A stretch of DNA of 64,000 nucleotides, taken from assembly GCF_963580165.1 (NCBI RefSeq), contig NZ_CAUZLM010000007.1:1-64000 (forward strand). Direction: 5' to 3'. The position numbers were made by a program, and so were the translations under genes. Below the pieces are notes generated by a model. That model was not told where the DNA came from, ran no database searches, and saw only the letters and a program-made list of their open reading frames with translations. Source of the stretch: Fructobacillus evanidus. GTDB taxonomy: Bacteria > Bacillota > Bacilli > Lactobacillales > Lactobacillaceae. Positions within the stretch are counted from its first letter, which is position 1; the number at the start of each line of letters is the position of its first letter. Below are positions 45,119 through 53,606 of the stretch, one piece after another.

Positions 45119-45240
45119 AATTTTAATTTTAATTACTAGAGAATAGGCGTTTAATAGTTATCGTTTTATAAATAATTATAAATTGGTACTGTTTATTTTT
45201 TAACAAATATTCTCACGGATAGCACAGAAAGTAGGAAATT

Positions 45241-46041
45241 ATGTTCACGCACACTCGGAAGTTACAATACAACGCCAAGCCTGATCGTCCGGACCCATTG
45301 ATGGCCCGTCGTCTGCAAGAAGCATTGGGTGGCCAATGGGGTGAAACAACCGGCATGATGTCATACCTTTCGCAGGGTTGGTCATCAACTGGCGATGAAA
45401 AGTACAAGGACTTACTTTTAGACACTGGAACCGAAGAAATCGGTCACGTGGAAATGATTTCAACAATGATTGGCTATTTGCTCGAAGGTGCGCCAATCTC
45501 TGATGCTGACGTTGCCGGCGACCCACTTAAGGCAGCCACATTGTCCGGCATGGACCCTGAACACGCACTGGTTCATGGTTTGAACGCCGGTCTAACGAAC
45601 CCAAATGGTGCAGCTTGGAATGCCGGCTACGTGACTTCATCCGGTAACTTAGTGGCCGACATGCGTTTTAACGTTGTTCGTGAATCACAGGCCCGCCTCC
45701 AAGTTTCTCGTCTCTACAACATGACAGAGGACAAGGGAATCCGCGATATGTTGAAGTTCTTGTTGGCTCGCGAAACGCAACACCAACTTCAATTTATGAA
45801 GGCCCAAGAAGAACTCGAAGAAAAGTACGGCGTCATCGTTCCTGGCGACATGGGCGATATCGAACATTCAGAATTCGCCCACACCATCATGAGTTTCTCT
45901 GACGGCACTGGCTCAAAGGCCTTTGAAGGCCAGGTAGCCAAGGACGGACACAAGTTCACTTACCAGGAACACCCTGAAGCCATGGGTGGCGTTCCTGAGG
46001 TGAAGCCCGCGGACAAGCGCTTGAAGAACAACCAAGGCTAA
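45241..46041 (+). CDS. Manganese (non-haem) catalase
   Basis: Dismutates hydrogen peroxide with a di-manganese centre in a ferritin-like four-helix bundle. The 266-residue length is normal. Metal ligands are visible in GTEEIGHVEMIS (Glu and His) and in RETQHQLQFMKA, after ESQARLQVSRLY. The ATG has AGTAGGAAA upstream. For a cytochrome- and haem-poor lactic acid bacterium this is a useful peroxide defence. Codon use resembles its neighbours, with no sign of recent import. Confidence 0.94.
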   Translation: MFTHTRKLQYNAKPDRPDPLMARRLQEALGGQWGETTGMMSYLSQGWSSTGDEKYKDLLLDTGTEEIGHVEMISTMIGYLLEGAPISDADVAGDPLKAATLSGMDPEHALVHGLNAGLTNPNGAAWNAGYVTSSGNLVADMRFNVVRESQARLQVSRLYNMTEDKGIRDMLKFLLARETQHQLQFMKAQEELEEKYGVIVPGDMGDIEHSEFAHTIMSFSDGTGSKAFEGQVAKDGHKFTYQEHPEAMGGVPEVKPADKRLKNNQG

Positions 46042-46088
46042 TTTTCACCCACCAATTGGCTCCTCTCCCGTATATTTATATATGAAAG

Positions 46089-46133
46089 AAGCTGCTTACC
46101 TCTTCGATTTGAGAAGAAGTAGGCAGCTTTTTT
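46089..46133 (+). terminator. Terminator of the Mn-catalase gene
   Basis: Stem AAGCTGCTTAC/GTAGGCAGCTT (one G-U pair) with a structured loop and a T run; also usable for the opposing oxidase gene. Confidence 0.85.
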
Positions 46134-46165
46134 TGGTGGATTGAAAAATCAGGCAGTAAAGCCAA

Positions 46166-47290
46166 CTATTCGAAGCGCTTCAGCTGAAAGGCCGATAAAT
46201 CAGTCGTAATTTCTTCTTGATTAGCCCTTTTAGCAGCCAATTCGCCAAGAACACTGGCAAACTTAAAGCCATGACCACTTAAACCGGTCACAAATTGCAC
46301 ATTTGGATGACCCGGTAACTGGTCAATAATAAAATCGCCATCTGGTGATTGATCATACGTGCACGAAGCCCCATGGTTCAGTGGCCCAACCCCTTTTAGA
46401 TAGTCTTCCAACAGAGGCAGCACTTCCTCTTTATCTGAAGCATAATCACCATAAGGAGTCCTCTGCGAGCGCTGGGTGATTGGCTGACCACCAGTATGTT
46501 GACCAATTTTGATTGTACCGTCCTTACCCGGAAAGCCATAATAAGTCTGCTCGTCATTAATTTCAATGGCATAGGCAGGGAAACCCTCATCCTCATTCAA
46601 CCGTTCATCAGCCACATCAAACCAGGCAAAAACCTTGCGAAGTGGTTGGACTGGTACCTTTGCTAAAAGCTCCTTCACCCAAGTACCGGCCGATACTAAA
46701 ATATTCTTTGCCCGATAAACCTGTTGAGCAGTTGTCACCACCACAATACCATCTTGAAAGTCAATTGATTGAACAGCGCTATCGAATTTTTGCTCAACAC
46801 CGGCTTCCCTCGCTAAATCCAAATATGCTTGAATCGCAATTTCAGAGTTTAAATAACCAGCTTTCTTTTCGAGAATGCCGACGTAGTCAGCGCTAAAATT
46901 AAAGTTTTCCCAGCGTTGGCTGATTTCATCACCCGTTAATTTTTCATACGGTAATTGGTACTTTTGAGCACTCTTTTCAACATTTTCAATAAAATCAGTC
47001 CCCTGCCGGCCGACATTCAACAAAGCAGTCTGATGGAAGATATCGCGGTGAGTTTTCTGTTGCAATTCATCCCATAATTTTTGTGCACGCAAGAGCATTG
47101 GCAAATATTTCTCACCCTCACCGTAAGCATGACGGATCAACCGTGTCTGGCCATGATGAGAGCCCTGCGTATGCGGTGGCACCGCTACATCCACTTCCAA
47201 AACCTTCAAGCCTTTTTGACTAGCATAATAACCAGCAGCCGATCCGACTGAACCAGTCCCAATAATTGCAAAATCATATATTTCCGCCAT
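46166..47290 (-). CDS. FAD-dependent oxidase, N-methyltryptophan/sarcosine oxidase family
   Basis: A 374-residue flavoprotein of the MSOX/SolA family, which oxidises N-methyl amino acids or amines and produces hydrogen peroxide. The N-terminal Rossmann motif is AIIGTGSVGSAAGYY; GQTRLIRHAYGEG matches the family, and the C-terminal GASCTYDQSPDGDFIID has the Cys to which FAD is covalently bound in this family. The ATG at 47290 has AGGTG upstream; an in-frame GTG three codons earlier is less likely. The substrate is unknown. Its peroxide output would suit the Mn-catalase gene that converges on it. Confidence 0.87.
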   Translation of the reverse strand: MAEIYDFAIIGTGSVGSAAGYYASQKGLKVLEVDVAVPPHTQGSHHGQTRLIRHAYGEGEKYLPMLLRAQKLWDELQQKTHRDIFHQTALLNVGRQGTDFIENVEKSAQKYQLPYEKLTGDEISQRWENFNFSADYVGILEKKAGYLNSEIAIQAYLDLAREAGVEQKFDSAVQSIDFQDGIVVVTTAQQVYRAKNILVSAGTWVKELLAKVPVQPLRKVFAWFDVADERLNEDEGFPAYAIEINDEQTYYGFPGKDGTIKIGQHTGGQPITQRSQRTPYGDYASDKEEVLPLLEDYLKGVGPLNHGASCTYDQSPDGDFIIDQLPGHPNVQFVTGLSGHGFKFASVLGELAAKRANQEEITTDLSAFQLKRFE

Positions 47291-47586
47291 CTTCAGCACC
47301 TCAAGCCTCTTTCAAGCAATTTTGGCCATCATAGCAGAAATAATACCGATGAACAAATAAAAACTTTTTCGACCATTCGCATAGTGACCTGCCCTTTAAA
47401 AACAAAAGAACCAGGTCTCTATAAAGTTCGAATTTCGTGTTGATTTCAGGCTTTATATCATTGCTTTTTTACAACTATTTTTACGGTAAATTTACGACAA
47501 ATCTTCTGCAAATTCGGCAAAAAATAGTCCAAAACACACATTTACCGCAACTTTTCGACAAGTTCCGAAAAACTTCCATACAAACC
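47291..47586. other. Intergenic region, nothing recognised
   Basis: AT-rich spacer upstream of the oxidase gene. A 74-codon plus-strand frame overlaps it but has no ribosome-binding site or recognisable product. Confidence 0.4.
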
Positions 47587-47620
47587 AAAAGGCCCTATAT
47601 TCTTGATATAGAGCCTTTTT
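47587..47620 (-). terminator. Second terminator after tRNA-Glu
   Basis: Long stem AAAAGGC-CTATAT/ATATAG-GCCTTTT with one internal mismatch, T-rich on both sides. Confidence 0.7.
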
Positions 47621-47630
47621 TAATGGCAAC

Positions 47631-47657
47631 AAAAAAGCCGCAACCGAAGTTGCGACT
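47631..47657 (-). terminator. Terminator of tRNA-Glu
   Basis: Nine-bp stem with one G-U pair and a T run, eight bases past the tRNA 3' end. Confidence 0.88.
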
Positions 47658-47664
47658 TTAATAG

Positions 47665-47736
47665 TAGCTCGTGAGAGAATCGAACTCTCGATTCCGCCGT
47701 GAAAGGGCAGCGTCTTAGCCACTTGACCAACGAGCC
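47665..47736 (-). tRNA. tRNA-Glu (TTC)
   Basis: The minus strand folds as a cloverleaf: acceptor GGCTCGT with ACGAGCT (one terminal G-U pair) and discriminator A, D arm TGGTCAAGTGGCTAAG, anticodon loop CTTTCAC with anticodon TTC between GCC/GGC pairs, and T arm GAGAGTTCGATTCTCTC. The CCA end is not encoded. It is a lone tRNA with its own promoter and terminator. Confidence 0.95.
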
Positions 47737-47778
47737 ATGGTCAGTTGTTGCTTGATATCTCTATCAAACAACTATATT

Positions 47779-47807
47779 AGTATATCAACCATATCTCTAA
47801 ATTGCAA
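47779..47807 (-). promoter_or_regulatory. Promoter of tRNA-Glu
   Basis: On the minus strand TTGCAA and TATACT are 17 bp apart. Initiation seven bases on, at 47772, begins exactly at an 11-bp hairpin (47747-47772). Confidence 0.8.
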
Positions 47808-47822
47808 CCCTTTTTTGGAAAT

Positions 47823-48335
47823 TTATTTTAATTTATCTTGTTCATAGGTATGAATCTTATCCAAGTTGGCAAAATCCTGTTGACGCAAGGCTTCATAGAC
47901 CACGATTGCCACCGTGTTCGACAAATTCAAAGAACGAATATGTTCATCATTTTGCGGAATCCGAATTGCCTTTTCAGGATTCTGACGCATAAAGACTTCA
48001 GGCAAACCGGTTGTTTCCTTTCCAAAAAGGAAGTAATGGTCGCCATCATCCAATGTATAGTCCGGATCCGTATAGTCCTGGTTAGCAAATTTTGAAACCA
48101 AGTAAAGATGATCCGTTGGCTTTAAGGTAGCCAAAAAATCAGGTAAAGAATCGTGCTTGACCAAATCCACATGATCCCAGTAATCCAAACCAGCCCGCTT
48201 CACCGCTTTATCTGAAATATCAAAGCCTAAAGGCTCGATTAAATGCAAGACAGCATTTGTACCGGCAGTCGTTCGGGCAATATTCCCCGTGTTCGCCGGC
48301 ATAACCGGTTCAAATAAAACAACATGATTCGTCAT
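47823..48335 (-). CDS. trmL: tRNA (cytidine(34)-2'-O)-methyltransferase
   Basis: SPOUT-class enzyme that 2'-O-methylates the wobble base of certain tRNA-Leu species. The 170-residue protein starts NHVVLFEPVMPANTGNIART, and has LFGKETTGLPE near residue 103 and RSLNLSNTVAIVVYEALRQ at the C-terminus, the SAM-binding knot. It overlaps the upstream membrane-protein gene by four bases, indicating an operon. Confidence 0.94.
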   Translation of the reverse strand: MTNHVVLFEPVMPANTGNIARTTAGTNAVLHLIEPLGFDISDKAVKRAGLDYWDHVDLVKHDSLPDFLATLKPTDHLYLVSKFANQDYTDPDYTLDDGDHYFLFGKETTGLPEVFMRQNPEKAIRIPQNDEHIRSLNLSNTVAIVVYEALRQQDFANLDKIHTYEQDKLK

Positions 48336-49492
48336 TTTGTTTCTCCTAATTCTTTGTCTAATTCTTCTTTAAATAACTTTGAGTTTGTCCGCCACCAGGT
48401 ATAAAGGTGAACTACCAAAACCTTTAAGACAGCATAACCAGGGACTGCCAGAATAAAGCCAAGCAGACCGAAAATTTGACCAGAGGCCAATAAGACAACA
48501 ATCACCGTCACTGGATGGATATCCAAGGCATCCCCCAAAATCTTCGGTGTAATGACATGACCTTCCAATGGTTGCTCAATAACTAAGACAATCGCTGCCA
48601 AAACTGCCATCTTCACTCCACCGGTCACAAAGGCCACCGCAAAGACTGGCACCTGCGCCAAGAAGGAACCTAAATACGGAATCAAGTTCAAGACACCAGC
48701 CAAGATAGCCAACAAGATCCCAGAAGGCAAGCCGATAATCGTATAACCAATGGCAAACATAATCGTCACAGACAACGCCACTCCCAATTGTCCCCGAATA
48801 TACTTTGAAATTTGTTCCGATAACTCAGCCAGGAGATTTTTCGTTGATGGTCGCGCCTTGGGCGGCAACTTGTCGATAATAAATTCTGGCAAATGAGCAC
48901 CATCAACTAGCAAATAATACAGGATAAAGGGCGTTGAAACCAAAACAACACCGACTTCACTTAAGCGGGCCGCAAAGTGGCCAACACCAGAAATACTAGC
49001 ACCCAGATGAGATTGTACCCAGGCGATCGCCGTATGGTTAATTTGGTCGTTCGACGTGACCAAAATGTTCCGCAACTGATCATACTGCTTTCCTTCAAAT
49101 GTTTCCTTAATCCAATCCTGGCCCTCACGTAAGTAACTTGGCCAATGGGTTAACAAATCGGTTACTTGGACCGTCACTACCCGAGCCAGAAAGGCAATCG
49201 CCGCTACCAAGATGAGGATAAAAAGGACAAGGACAACCAACACAATTCGATTTCGTTTCCAGCCTAACTTCGTTTCCAACTTTGTGACTAAGGGATTCAA
49301 TAAGTAGTAAAAGACCCCTGCAATCAAAATTGGTGCCCCAACCGCAGCGACAAAGGACTCAATCGGTCCAAAAATAAAGCGTACTTGATAGGCTAACCAA
49401 ATGATTAACAAGACTAAGACCACCGCAGTTAAAGTTTTAAGTCCCTTAACCGATGTCAACCCCGTCGATTTTTTTCCGTTTTCTCTCGGCAT
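48332..49492 (-). CDS. AI-2E family membrane transporter
   Basis: A 386-residue integral membrane protein with about seven or eight hydrophobic segments, a basic C-terminus, and the conserved GVLNLIPYLGSFLAQVP and PLEGHVITPKILG motifs of the AI-2E family (formerly UPF0118). Members export AI-2 or act as sodium/proton antiporters; substrate cannot be predicted. It is translationally coupled to trmL. Confidence 0.9.
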   Translation of the reverse strand: MPRENGKKSTGLTSVKGLKTLTAVVLVLLIIWLAYQVRFIFGPIESFVAAVGAPILIAGVFYYLLNPLVTKLETKLGWKRNRIVLVVLVLFILILVAAIAFLARVVTVQVTDLLTHWPSYLREGQDWIKETFEGKQYDQLRNILVTSNDQINHTAIAWVQSHLGASISGVGHFAARLSEVGVVLVSTPFILYYLLVDGAHLPEFIIDKLPPKARPSTKNLLAELSEQISKYIRGQLGVALSVTIMFAIGYTIIGLPSGILLAILAGVLNLIPYLGSFLAQVPVFAVAFVTGGVKMAVLAAIVLVIEQPLEGHVITPKILGDALDIHPVTVIVVLLASGQIFGLLGFILAVPGYAVLKVLVVHLYTWWRTNSKLFKEELDKELGETK

Positions 49493-49673
49493 AGTTGCTC
49501 CTTTTCATGACATTTCTATTACTAAACATTTTACCATAGCACTAACTCAAAAAGGGCCTTGACCAACGCTTTCCCCGTGGCAATTCGGTGGCAAATGAGC
49601 CGCTCTCCTTAAAAATCAGAAACCAACATGTTGTTACTTTTTTAGCTACTCAGTCGAGACCATGACAAAAATG

Positions 49674-49682
49674 TGCTACAAT
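49674..49682 (+). promoter_or_regulatory. Extended -10 promoter of the lactonase gene
   Basis: TGC-TACAAT, 40 bases before the ATG, without a clear -35 element. Confidence 0.55.
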
Positions 49683-49721
49683 ATCCCTGATTAGAATATT
49701 AAAAAAGGAGTGACACTGAAC

Positions 49722-50753
49722 ATGACTGTTCATCACGTACTATTTGGTACTTATACCCGCCAAAGTTCAAAGGGCATTTACGAAGCTGATTTTGACGAAG
49801 CAACCGGTCAATTGTCCGATGCACGCTTAGTTTTTGCTGGCACGAATCCGACCTACTTGGCGATTTCCAAGGAAAACGTTGTTTACGCCGTTGAAAAACG
49901 TGGCGATGAAGCTGGTGTTGTTTCGCTTGATAACGCCACCCGTCCCATGTCTGAAATCGGCTTGAATGTAACCGAGGGTTCTGCCCCCGCTTACATCGCC
50001 GTTGATGAAGACCGTCAATTGGTCTTTGCTGGCTACTACCACCGTGGTACAGTTGAAGTTTACGCTATTCAGCCCGGTGGTTCTCTGGTCTTAAAGGACA
50101 CATGGCACAATAGCGGTTCTGGTCCTCGTCCAGAACAAGACAGCTCCCACGTTCACTATGTCAACTTGACGCCTGACAATCGTTTGGCTGTTGTTGATTT
50201 GGGAACCGATGAAGTCATTACCTTAGATGTCGACCCTGACGGCCTTTTGACCGATGTTGCTCGCTATAAGGCGGACGACGGTTTTGGACCACGTCATTTA
50301 CGCTTCTCTCCTGACGGTCAATACGCTTACGTCTTGGGTGAATTGTCATCATTGCTTTCCGTTTTGAAGTACGACGCAGAAGACGGTTCATTTGCCCATG
50401 TCATGACGATTTCAACTATCCCTTCTGACTGGGACGAACACAATGGTGCTGCGGCCATCCGCTTGACGGAAGACGGCCGTTTCATCTACACGTCAAACCG
50501 CGGTCACGATTCCGTTTCTGTCTTCCAAACATCCAACATGGGAGCAGAAATCGAATTGATTCAAACGATTTCGACTGAAGGTTCATTCCCTCGCGACATG
50601 AACTTCGATCCAGCCGAAAAGTTCTTGGTTGTCGCTAACCAGAAAACAGACAACGTTTCTGTCTTCTCCCGCGACCACGAAACTGGTGAATTAACACTAG
50701 TTCAAAAAGACTTTGCCATCCCTGAAGGTGTCCGAGTAAAGTTTGAAGGCTAA
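49722..50753 (+). CDS. pgl: 6-phosphogluconolactonase, seven-bladed propeller type
   Basis: Lactonase of the YkgB/Pgl family that hydrolyses 6-phosphogluconolactone in the oxidative branch feeding the phosphoketolase pathway. The ATG at 49722 is chosen (AAGGAG 11 bases upstream) over a GTG four codons earlier; 343 residues result. Repeating blades are visible: HVHYVNLTPDNRLAVVDLGTD, GPRHLRFSPDGQYAYVLGE (each cut to twenty or fewer) and FPRDMNFDPAEKFLVVANQ. The high share of well-used codons suggests strong expression. Confidence 0.9.
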   Translation: MTVHHVLFGTYTRQSSKGIYEADFDEATGQLSDARLVFAGTNPTYLAISKENVVYAVEKRGDEAGVVSLDNATRPMSEIGLNVTEGSAPAYIAVDEDRQLVFAGYYHRGTVEVYAIQPGGSLVLKDTWHNSGSGPRPEQDSSHVHYVNLTPDNRLAVVDLGTDEVITLDVDPDGLLTDVARYKADDGFGPRHLRFSPDGQYAYVLGELSSLLSVLKYDAEDGSFAHVMTISTIPSDWDEHNGAAAIRLTEDGRFIYTSNRGHDSVSVFQTSNMGAEIELIQTISTEGSFPRDMNFDPAEKFLVVANQKTDNVSVFSRDHETGELTLVQKDFAIPEGVRVKFEG

Positions 50754-50770
50754 AACCAAACTGATTTTTC

Positions 50771-50799
50771 AAAGAGTTGCTCGGGCAACTCTTTTTTTA
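50771..50799 (+). terminator. Terminator of the lactonase gene
   Basis: Ten-bp AAAGAGTTGC/GCAACTCTTT stem, TCGG loop, T run. Confidence 0.9.
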
Positions 50800-50822
50800 C
50801 GCCCTTTTTCGTCAAGGCAATC

Positions 50823-50852
50823 AAAAAAAGACCCTTGCTATCGCAAGAATCT
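50823..50852 (-). terminator. Terminator of the amino-acid transporter gene
   Basis: Imperfect stem around CTTGC/GCAAG with AGA/TCT outside and a T run on the minus strand. Confidence 0.65.
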
Positions 50853-50869
50853 TCCATAAAAATTTTTAA

Positions 50870-52357
50870 TTAGCGAGCCATACGTCGTTCAGCATAGCCC
50901 AATGCCCGTGAAATGGTAAAGGTCAACACAAAGTAAATCAGTGAGGCAATCACCAGTGGCATAAATGGTTCAAAGGAAGCTCCCTGAACAACGCCCGTTT
51001 CATACATCAACTCGCCGACACCGATAACTGAGATAACAGAGCCTTCCTTGATGACCGAAACAAACTCATTTCCCAAGGCTGGCAAAATCGTGCGGACAGC
51101 CTGTGGCAAAATTACCAAACGCATCGTCTTGGCATGAGAAAGTCCCAAAGACCGAGCAGCTTCCGTTTGTCCCTTATCAACCGATTCAATTCCAGAACGG
51201 ATGATTTCAGCCACATAAGCAGCGGAATTCAAGCCCATCGCCAGCGAACCAGCTACGAAAGCCGACAAGTGCAAGCCAATCGCCTGTGTTCCGAAGAAGA
51301 CCATAAAGGCCTGGACCAGCAAAGGTGTTCCCCGAACATATTCAACGTAAATGTTTCCAATCGCCTTGAGGATAAAGACGGATGAAAGCTTCAAGAGGGC
51401 AAAGAAGGTTCCCAACGTGGTTCCAATCAAGACACCGACCACAGCTAAGGCCAACGTAATGCCAGTCCCTTCAACGAAGTAGTGACCATACTTTTGCCAG
51501 TAAGACTTGTCCTTTGAGGCAAACATCTGCTTTTGGGCCTGCTTCTTCCAGTTATTGAACTGACCATTGGTCGTCACCTTATCAATGACCTGGTTGACTT
51601 GAGCCACCAAGGCTGGTGAATTCTTAGGAACAGCAATCGAGGTCTGTCCGGTTGAATCCGCTGAGAACTTTGGCTCAACCACCGCAAACTTCGGATTCTG
51701 ATCCGCATAGGCTTGGGCAATCGTCTTTTCAGCCACGACCCCGGCTACAACCCCTTGTGACAACTGAGAAATCAGGTTAGGATACTTTTGCAATGAAACA
51801 ACCGTCGCCCCAGGAATCGTCTTAGCAGCATCTTCCTGGATGGTTTGGGTTTGTGCCCCAATCTTTTGACCAGAGAAGGCTGACAATTCGCCACTTTCAT
51901 ACTTGGCCTTGTTTGTCTTCAACACAATCATTGTCTGGGGTGATTTCAGATAGACATGGGAAAAGTCGACTTGTGACTCTCGCTCTGGTGTTGCTGAGAA
52001 GCCAGAAGCAATCATATCAATCTTGCCAGTTTTCAAAGCCCCCAAAAGGGCATCAAAGCCCATGTCTTCAATTTGAATTTTAACGCCCAATTTCTTAGCA
52101 ATCGCCTTTGCTAAGGAGACATCGAAACCAACGATTTGATCCTTACCATCGATTTGGCTATGAAATTCGTAAGGTGCATAGTCTGCTGACAAGCCAACGA
52201 CCAATGTCCCCTTCTTTTGAATCCGCTCCAAAGTTGGATCCGTTTCAGCTGCACTGGCCTTGGTCGTGAAGGCTGCCGCAGATGCTAGTACAAGGGGCAA
52301 AACCAAGATAGCCAAGGTCATCCAGGTCAGCATTTTTTTGCTAATTTTTTTGAACAT
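50870..52357 (-). CDS. glnP: Amino-acid ABC transporter, fused binding protein and permease
   Basis: A 495-residue fusion as in the GlnP/GltIJ-type importers of lactic acid bacteria. The start MFKKISKKM at 52357 has AAAAGGA upstream. A signal peptide ends near AXA at residue 36; one periplasmic-type binding domain follows (LVVGLSADYAPYEF, GFDVSLAKAIAKKLG, MIASGFSATPERE), then from about residue 300 a permease domain with the EAA loop ARSLGLSHAKTMRLVILPQA. The paired ATPase is not in this window. Glutamine or another polar amino acid is the likely substrate. A hairpin/T-run at 52435-52464 lies in the leader or ends the rnpB read-through. Confidence 0.9.
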   Translation of the reverse strand: MFKKISKKMLTWMTLAILVLPLVLASAAAFTTKASAAETDPTLERIQKKGTLVVGLSADYAPYEFHSQIDGKDQIVGFDVSLAKAIAKKLGVKIQIEDMGFDALLGALKTGKIDMIASGFSATPERESQVDFSHVYLKSPQTMIVLKTNKAKYESGELSAFSGQKIGAQTQTIQEDAAKTIPGATVVSLQKYPNLISQLSQGVVAGVVAEKTIAQAYADQNPKFAVVEPKFSADSTGQTSIAVPKNSPALVAQVNQVIDKVTTNGQFNNWKKQAQKQMFASKDKSYWQKYGHYFVEGTGITLALAVVGVLIGTTLGTFFALLKLSSVFILKAIGNIYVEYVRGTPLLVQAFMVFFGTQAIGLHLSAFVAGSLAMGLNSAAYVAEIIRSGIESVDKGQTEAARSLGLSHAKTMRLVILPQAVRTILPALGNEFVSVIKEGSVISVIGVGELMYETGVVQGASFEPFMPLVIASLIYFVLTFTISRALGYAERRMAR

Positions 52358-52433
52358 ATTCAATCCTTTTGTTAGTCAGGGACCAACATTTTATTTTTGT
52401 TATCCGACCATTCATTTTGCAATGTCTGACATC

Positions 52434-52466
52434 AAAAAAGAGCTCGCAAAGTAACCAGCTCTTTTC
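52434..52466 (-). terminator. Terminator in the leader of the amino-acid transporter
   Basis: Eight-bp AAAGAGCT/AGCTCTTT stem with a 12-base loop and a T run, downstream of the rnpB terminator and about 75 bases before the transporter ATG. It may back up rnpB termination or attenuate the transporter. Confidence 0.65.
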
Positions 52467-52497
52467 GCACTTACCTATTCTACCAATAATAAGCCAT

Positions 52498-52524
52498 AAA
52501 AAAAAGCCCACACGAAGTGTGGAC
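52498..52524 (-). terminator. Terminator of rnpB
   Basis: Eight-bp stem GCCCACAC/GTGTGGAC (one G-U pair), followed by eight T on the minus strand. Confidence 0.88.
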
Positions 52525-52912
52525 TCCCTGAAACAGGTACCTGTAGGCCATGTTTTGTTCCAGTACTTAACAGGGATTAAGCACCTTCAGTAATCATCTA
52601 TCTAAGCGTTACCGCCATACCGACCATCGTTTCATTTCACTAGGTCAGCCGCCCCTACCAAAGTTTGGGTTGCCCGCTTGTGGGGTTTACCTCGTCTCAA
52701 GTCCTAGACTTTCACCTAGGAATCCGTTTCTATGGCACTTTCAGACCTATTTTGACATAGCAAAGCCTTAGCCATTTCAGTCGCCGTCGTGGTTTGCACC
52801 ACGCCTGGGTTTATTCTTTATCCCAGCACAAACACTACACCCATCGCAGAGTGTGCGAGCATGGACCTTCCTCACATGAGAAGTATCATGCGCAATTACT
52901 CAGTACCTGCCA
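52525..52912 (-). ncRNA. rnpB: RNase P RNA, Bacillus (B) type
   Basis: Catalytic RNA that matures tRNA 5' ends. The minus strand contains the conserved 5' block GAGGAAGGTCCATGCTC, then TGAAAGTGCCATAGAAACGG, the central GTGAAAGTCTAGGACTTGAG, GCGGGCAACCCAAAC, and near the 3' end TACTGAAGGTGCTTAA and the ACATGGCC segment. The ends are approximate: the 5' end was set near the start of GGTACTGAG and the 3' end before the terminator. It lies between gpsB and the transporter, in the same direction. Confidence 0.93.
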
Positions 52913-52964
52913 TTAAACAATTAAACCATCGTTAATCGCAATAAAAAGTTTACCACTTTTTAAC

Positions 52965-53348
52965 TTAGTTTGCACCATTTTCTGAACCAAATACGGCTCG
53001 TTCCAAATTAGCAACGCGCTTAATCAAATCCAAGTTAGTTGGTGTTGCGCTTGGTGTCTCAACTGGAGCAGGTGCTGGCACCTCTTCAATGACCGGTGCT
53101 GGTGCAACCGGTTGGGCTTCGCGAACATGATCCTCAGCAGTCAATTCTTCTTGAGTCTGCTTCAAAGCAGTCTGCAATTGACCGACTTGCGTCTGCAATT
53201 CTTCAATGCGCTTGGTGAAAACGCCGTAATCAGAAATGATGTCATCCAAGAAACCATCAACATCATTGGGGTCGTAACCGACACCAACGCGCTTTTCCTT
53301 AAAAACGCGGTTGTAAATATCTTTTTGAGTATACTTTACTTGAGCCAC
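52965..53348 (-). CDS. gpsB: Cell-division regulator GpsB
   Basis: DivIVA-like adaptor that links division and elongation machineries and binds penicillin-binding proteins. I place the start at the GTG at 53348 (MAQVKYTQKDIYN), eight bases after AAAGGAG, which gives 127 residues. The N-terminal lipid-binding domain has RVGVGYDPNDVDGFLDDI; a coiled coil follows, then a Pro/Ala/Glu linker, and a C-terminal trimerisation helix DLIKRVANLERAVFG. An extended -10 TGG-TATTAT lies upstream. It neighbours rnpB, ypsA and recU as in many Firmicutes. Confidence 0.92.
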   Translation of the reverse strand: MAQVKYTQKDIYNRVFKEKRVGVGYDPNDVDGFLDDIISDYGVFTKRIEELQTQVGQLQTALKQTQEELTAEDHVREAQPVAPAPVIEEVPAPAPVETPSATPTNLDLIKRVANLERAVFGSENGAN

Positions 53349-53606
53349 AAGAAACACTCCTTTAAATTCTAATTGAACTAGGCTAATAATACCAGGAAAA
53401 CCTGGCAGTAGCAAGTTTTACAGTCACGCTAGTAATACTACTGTAATTGTTTCAGATTAAACAAACGTTAATTTTTTAAATTTTATCCAACTTTTTGTCG
53501 ATTATTTATTTACCAAGGCAAAAGAAACGCCCGGCACTGAGATAAAGTTGCCTTCAAGCAAGTTAATCAGTTAGAGCCACCCCTTATTTTAAGGATTTTC
53601 GCCTCC

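Larger units (their letters stand above)
44885..45240. other. Intergenic region between ftsK and the Mn-catalase gene
   Basis: Contains a perfect 28-base palindrome (44973-45000) near ftsK and an AT-rich regulatory-looking inverted repeat around 45101-45118 before the catalase gene. No gene or known RNA was seen. Confidence 0.5.

Noticed and set aside
47437..47661. Plus-strand open frame of 74 codons
   Set aside because: Runs through two terminator hairpins and has no ribosome-binding site or known product.
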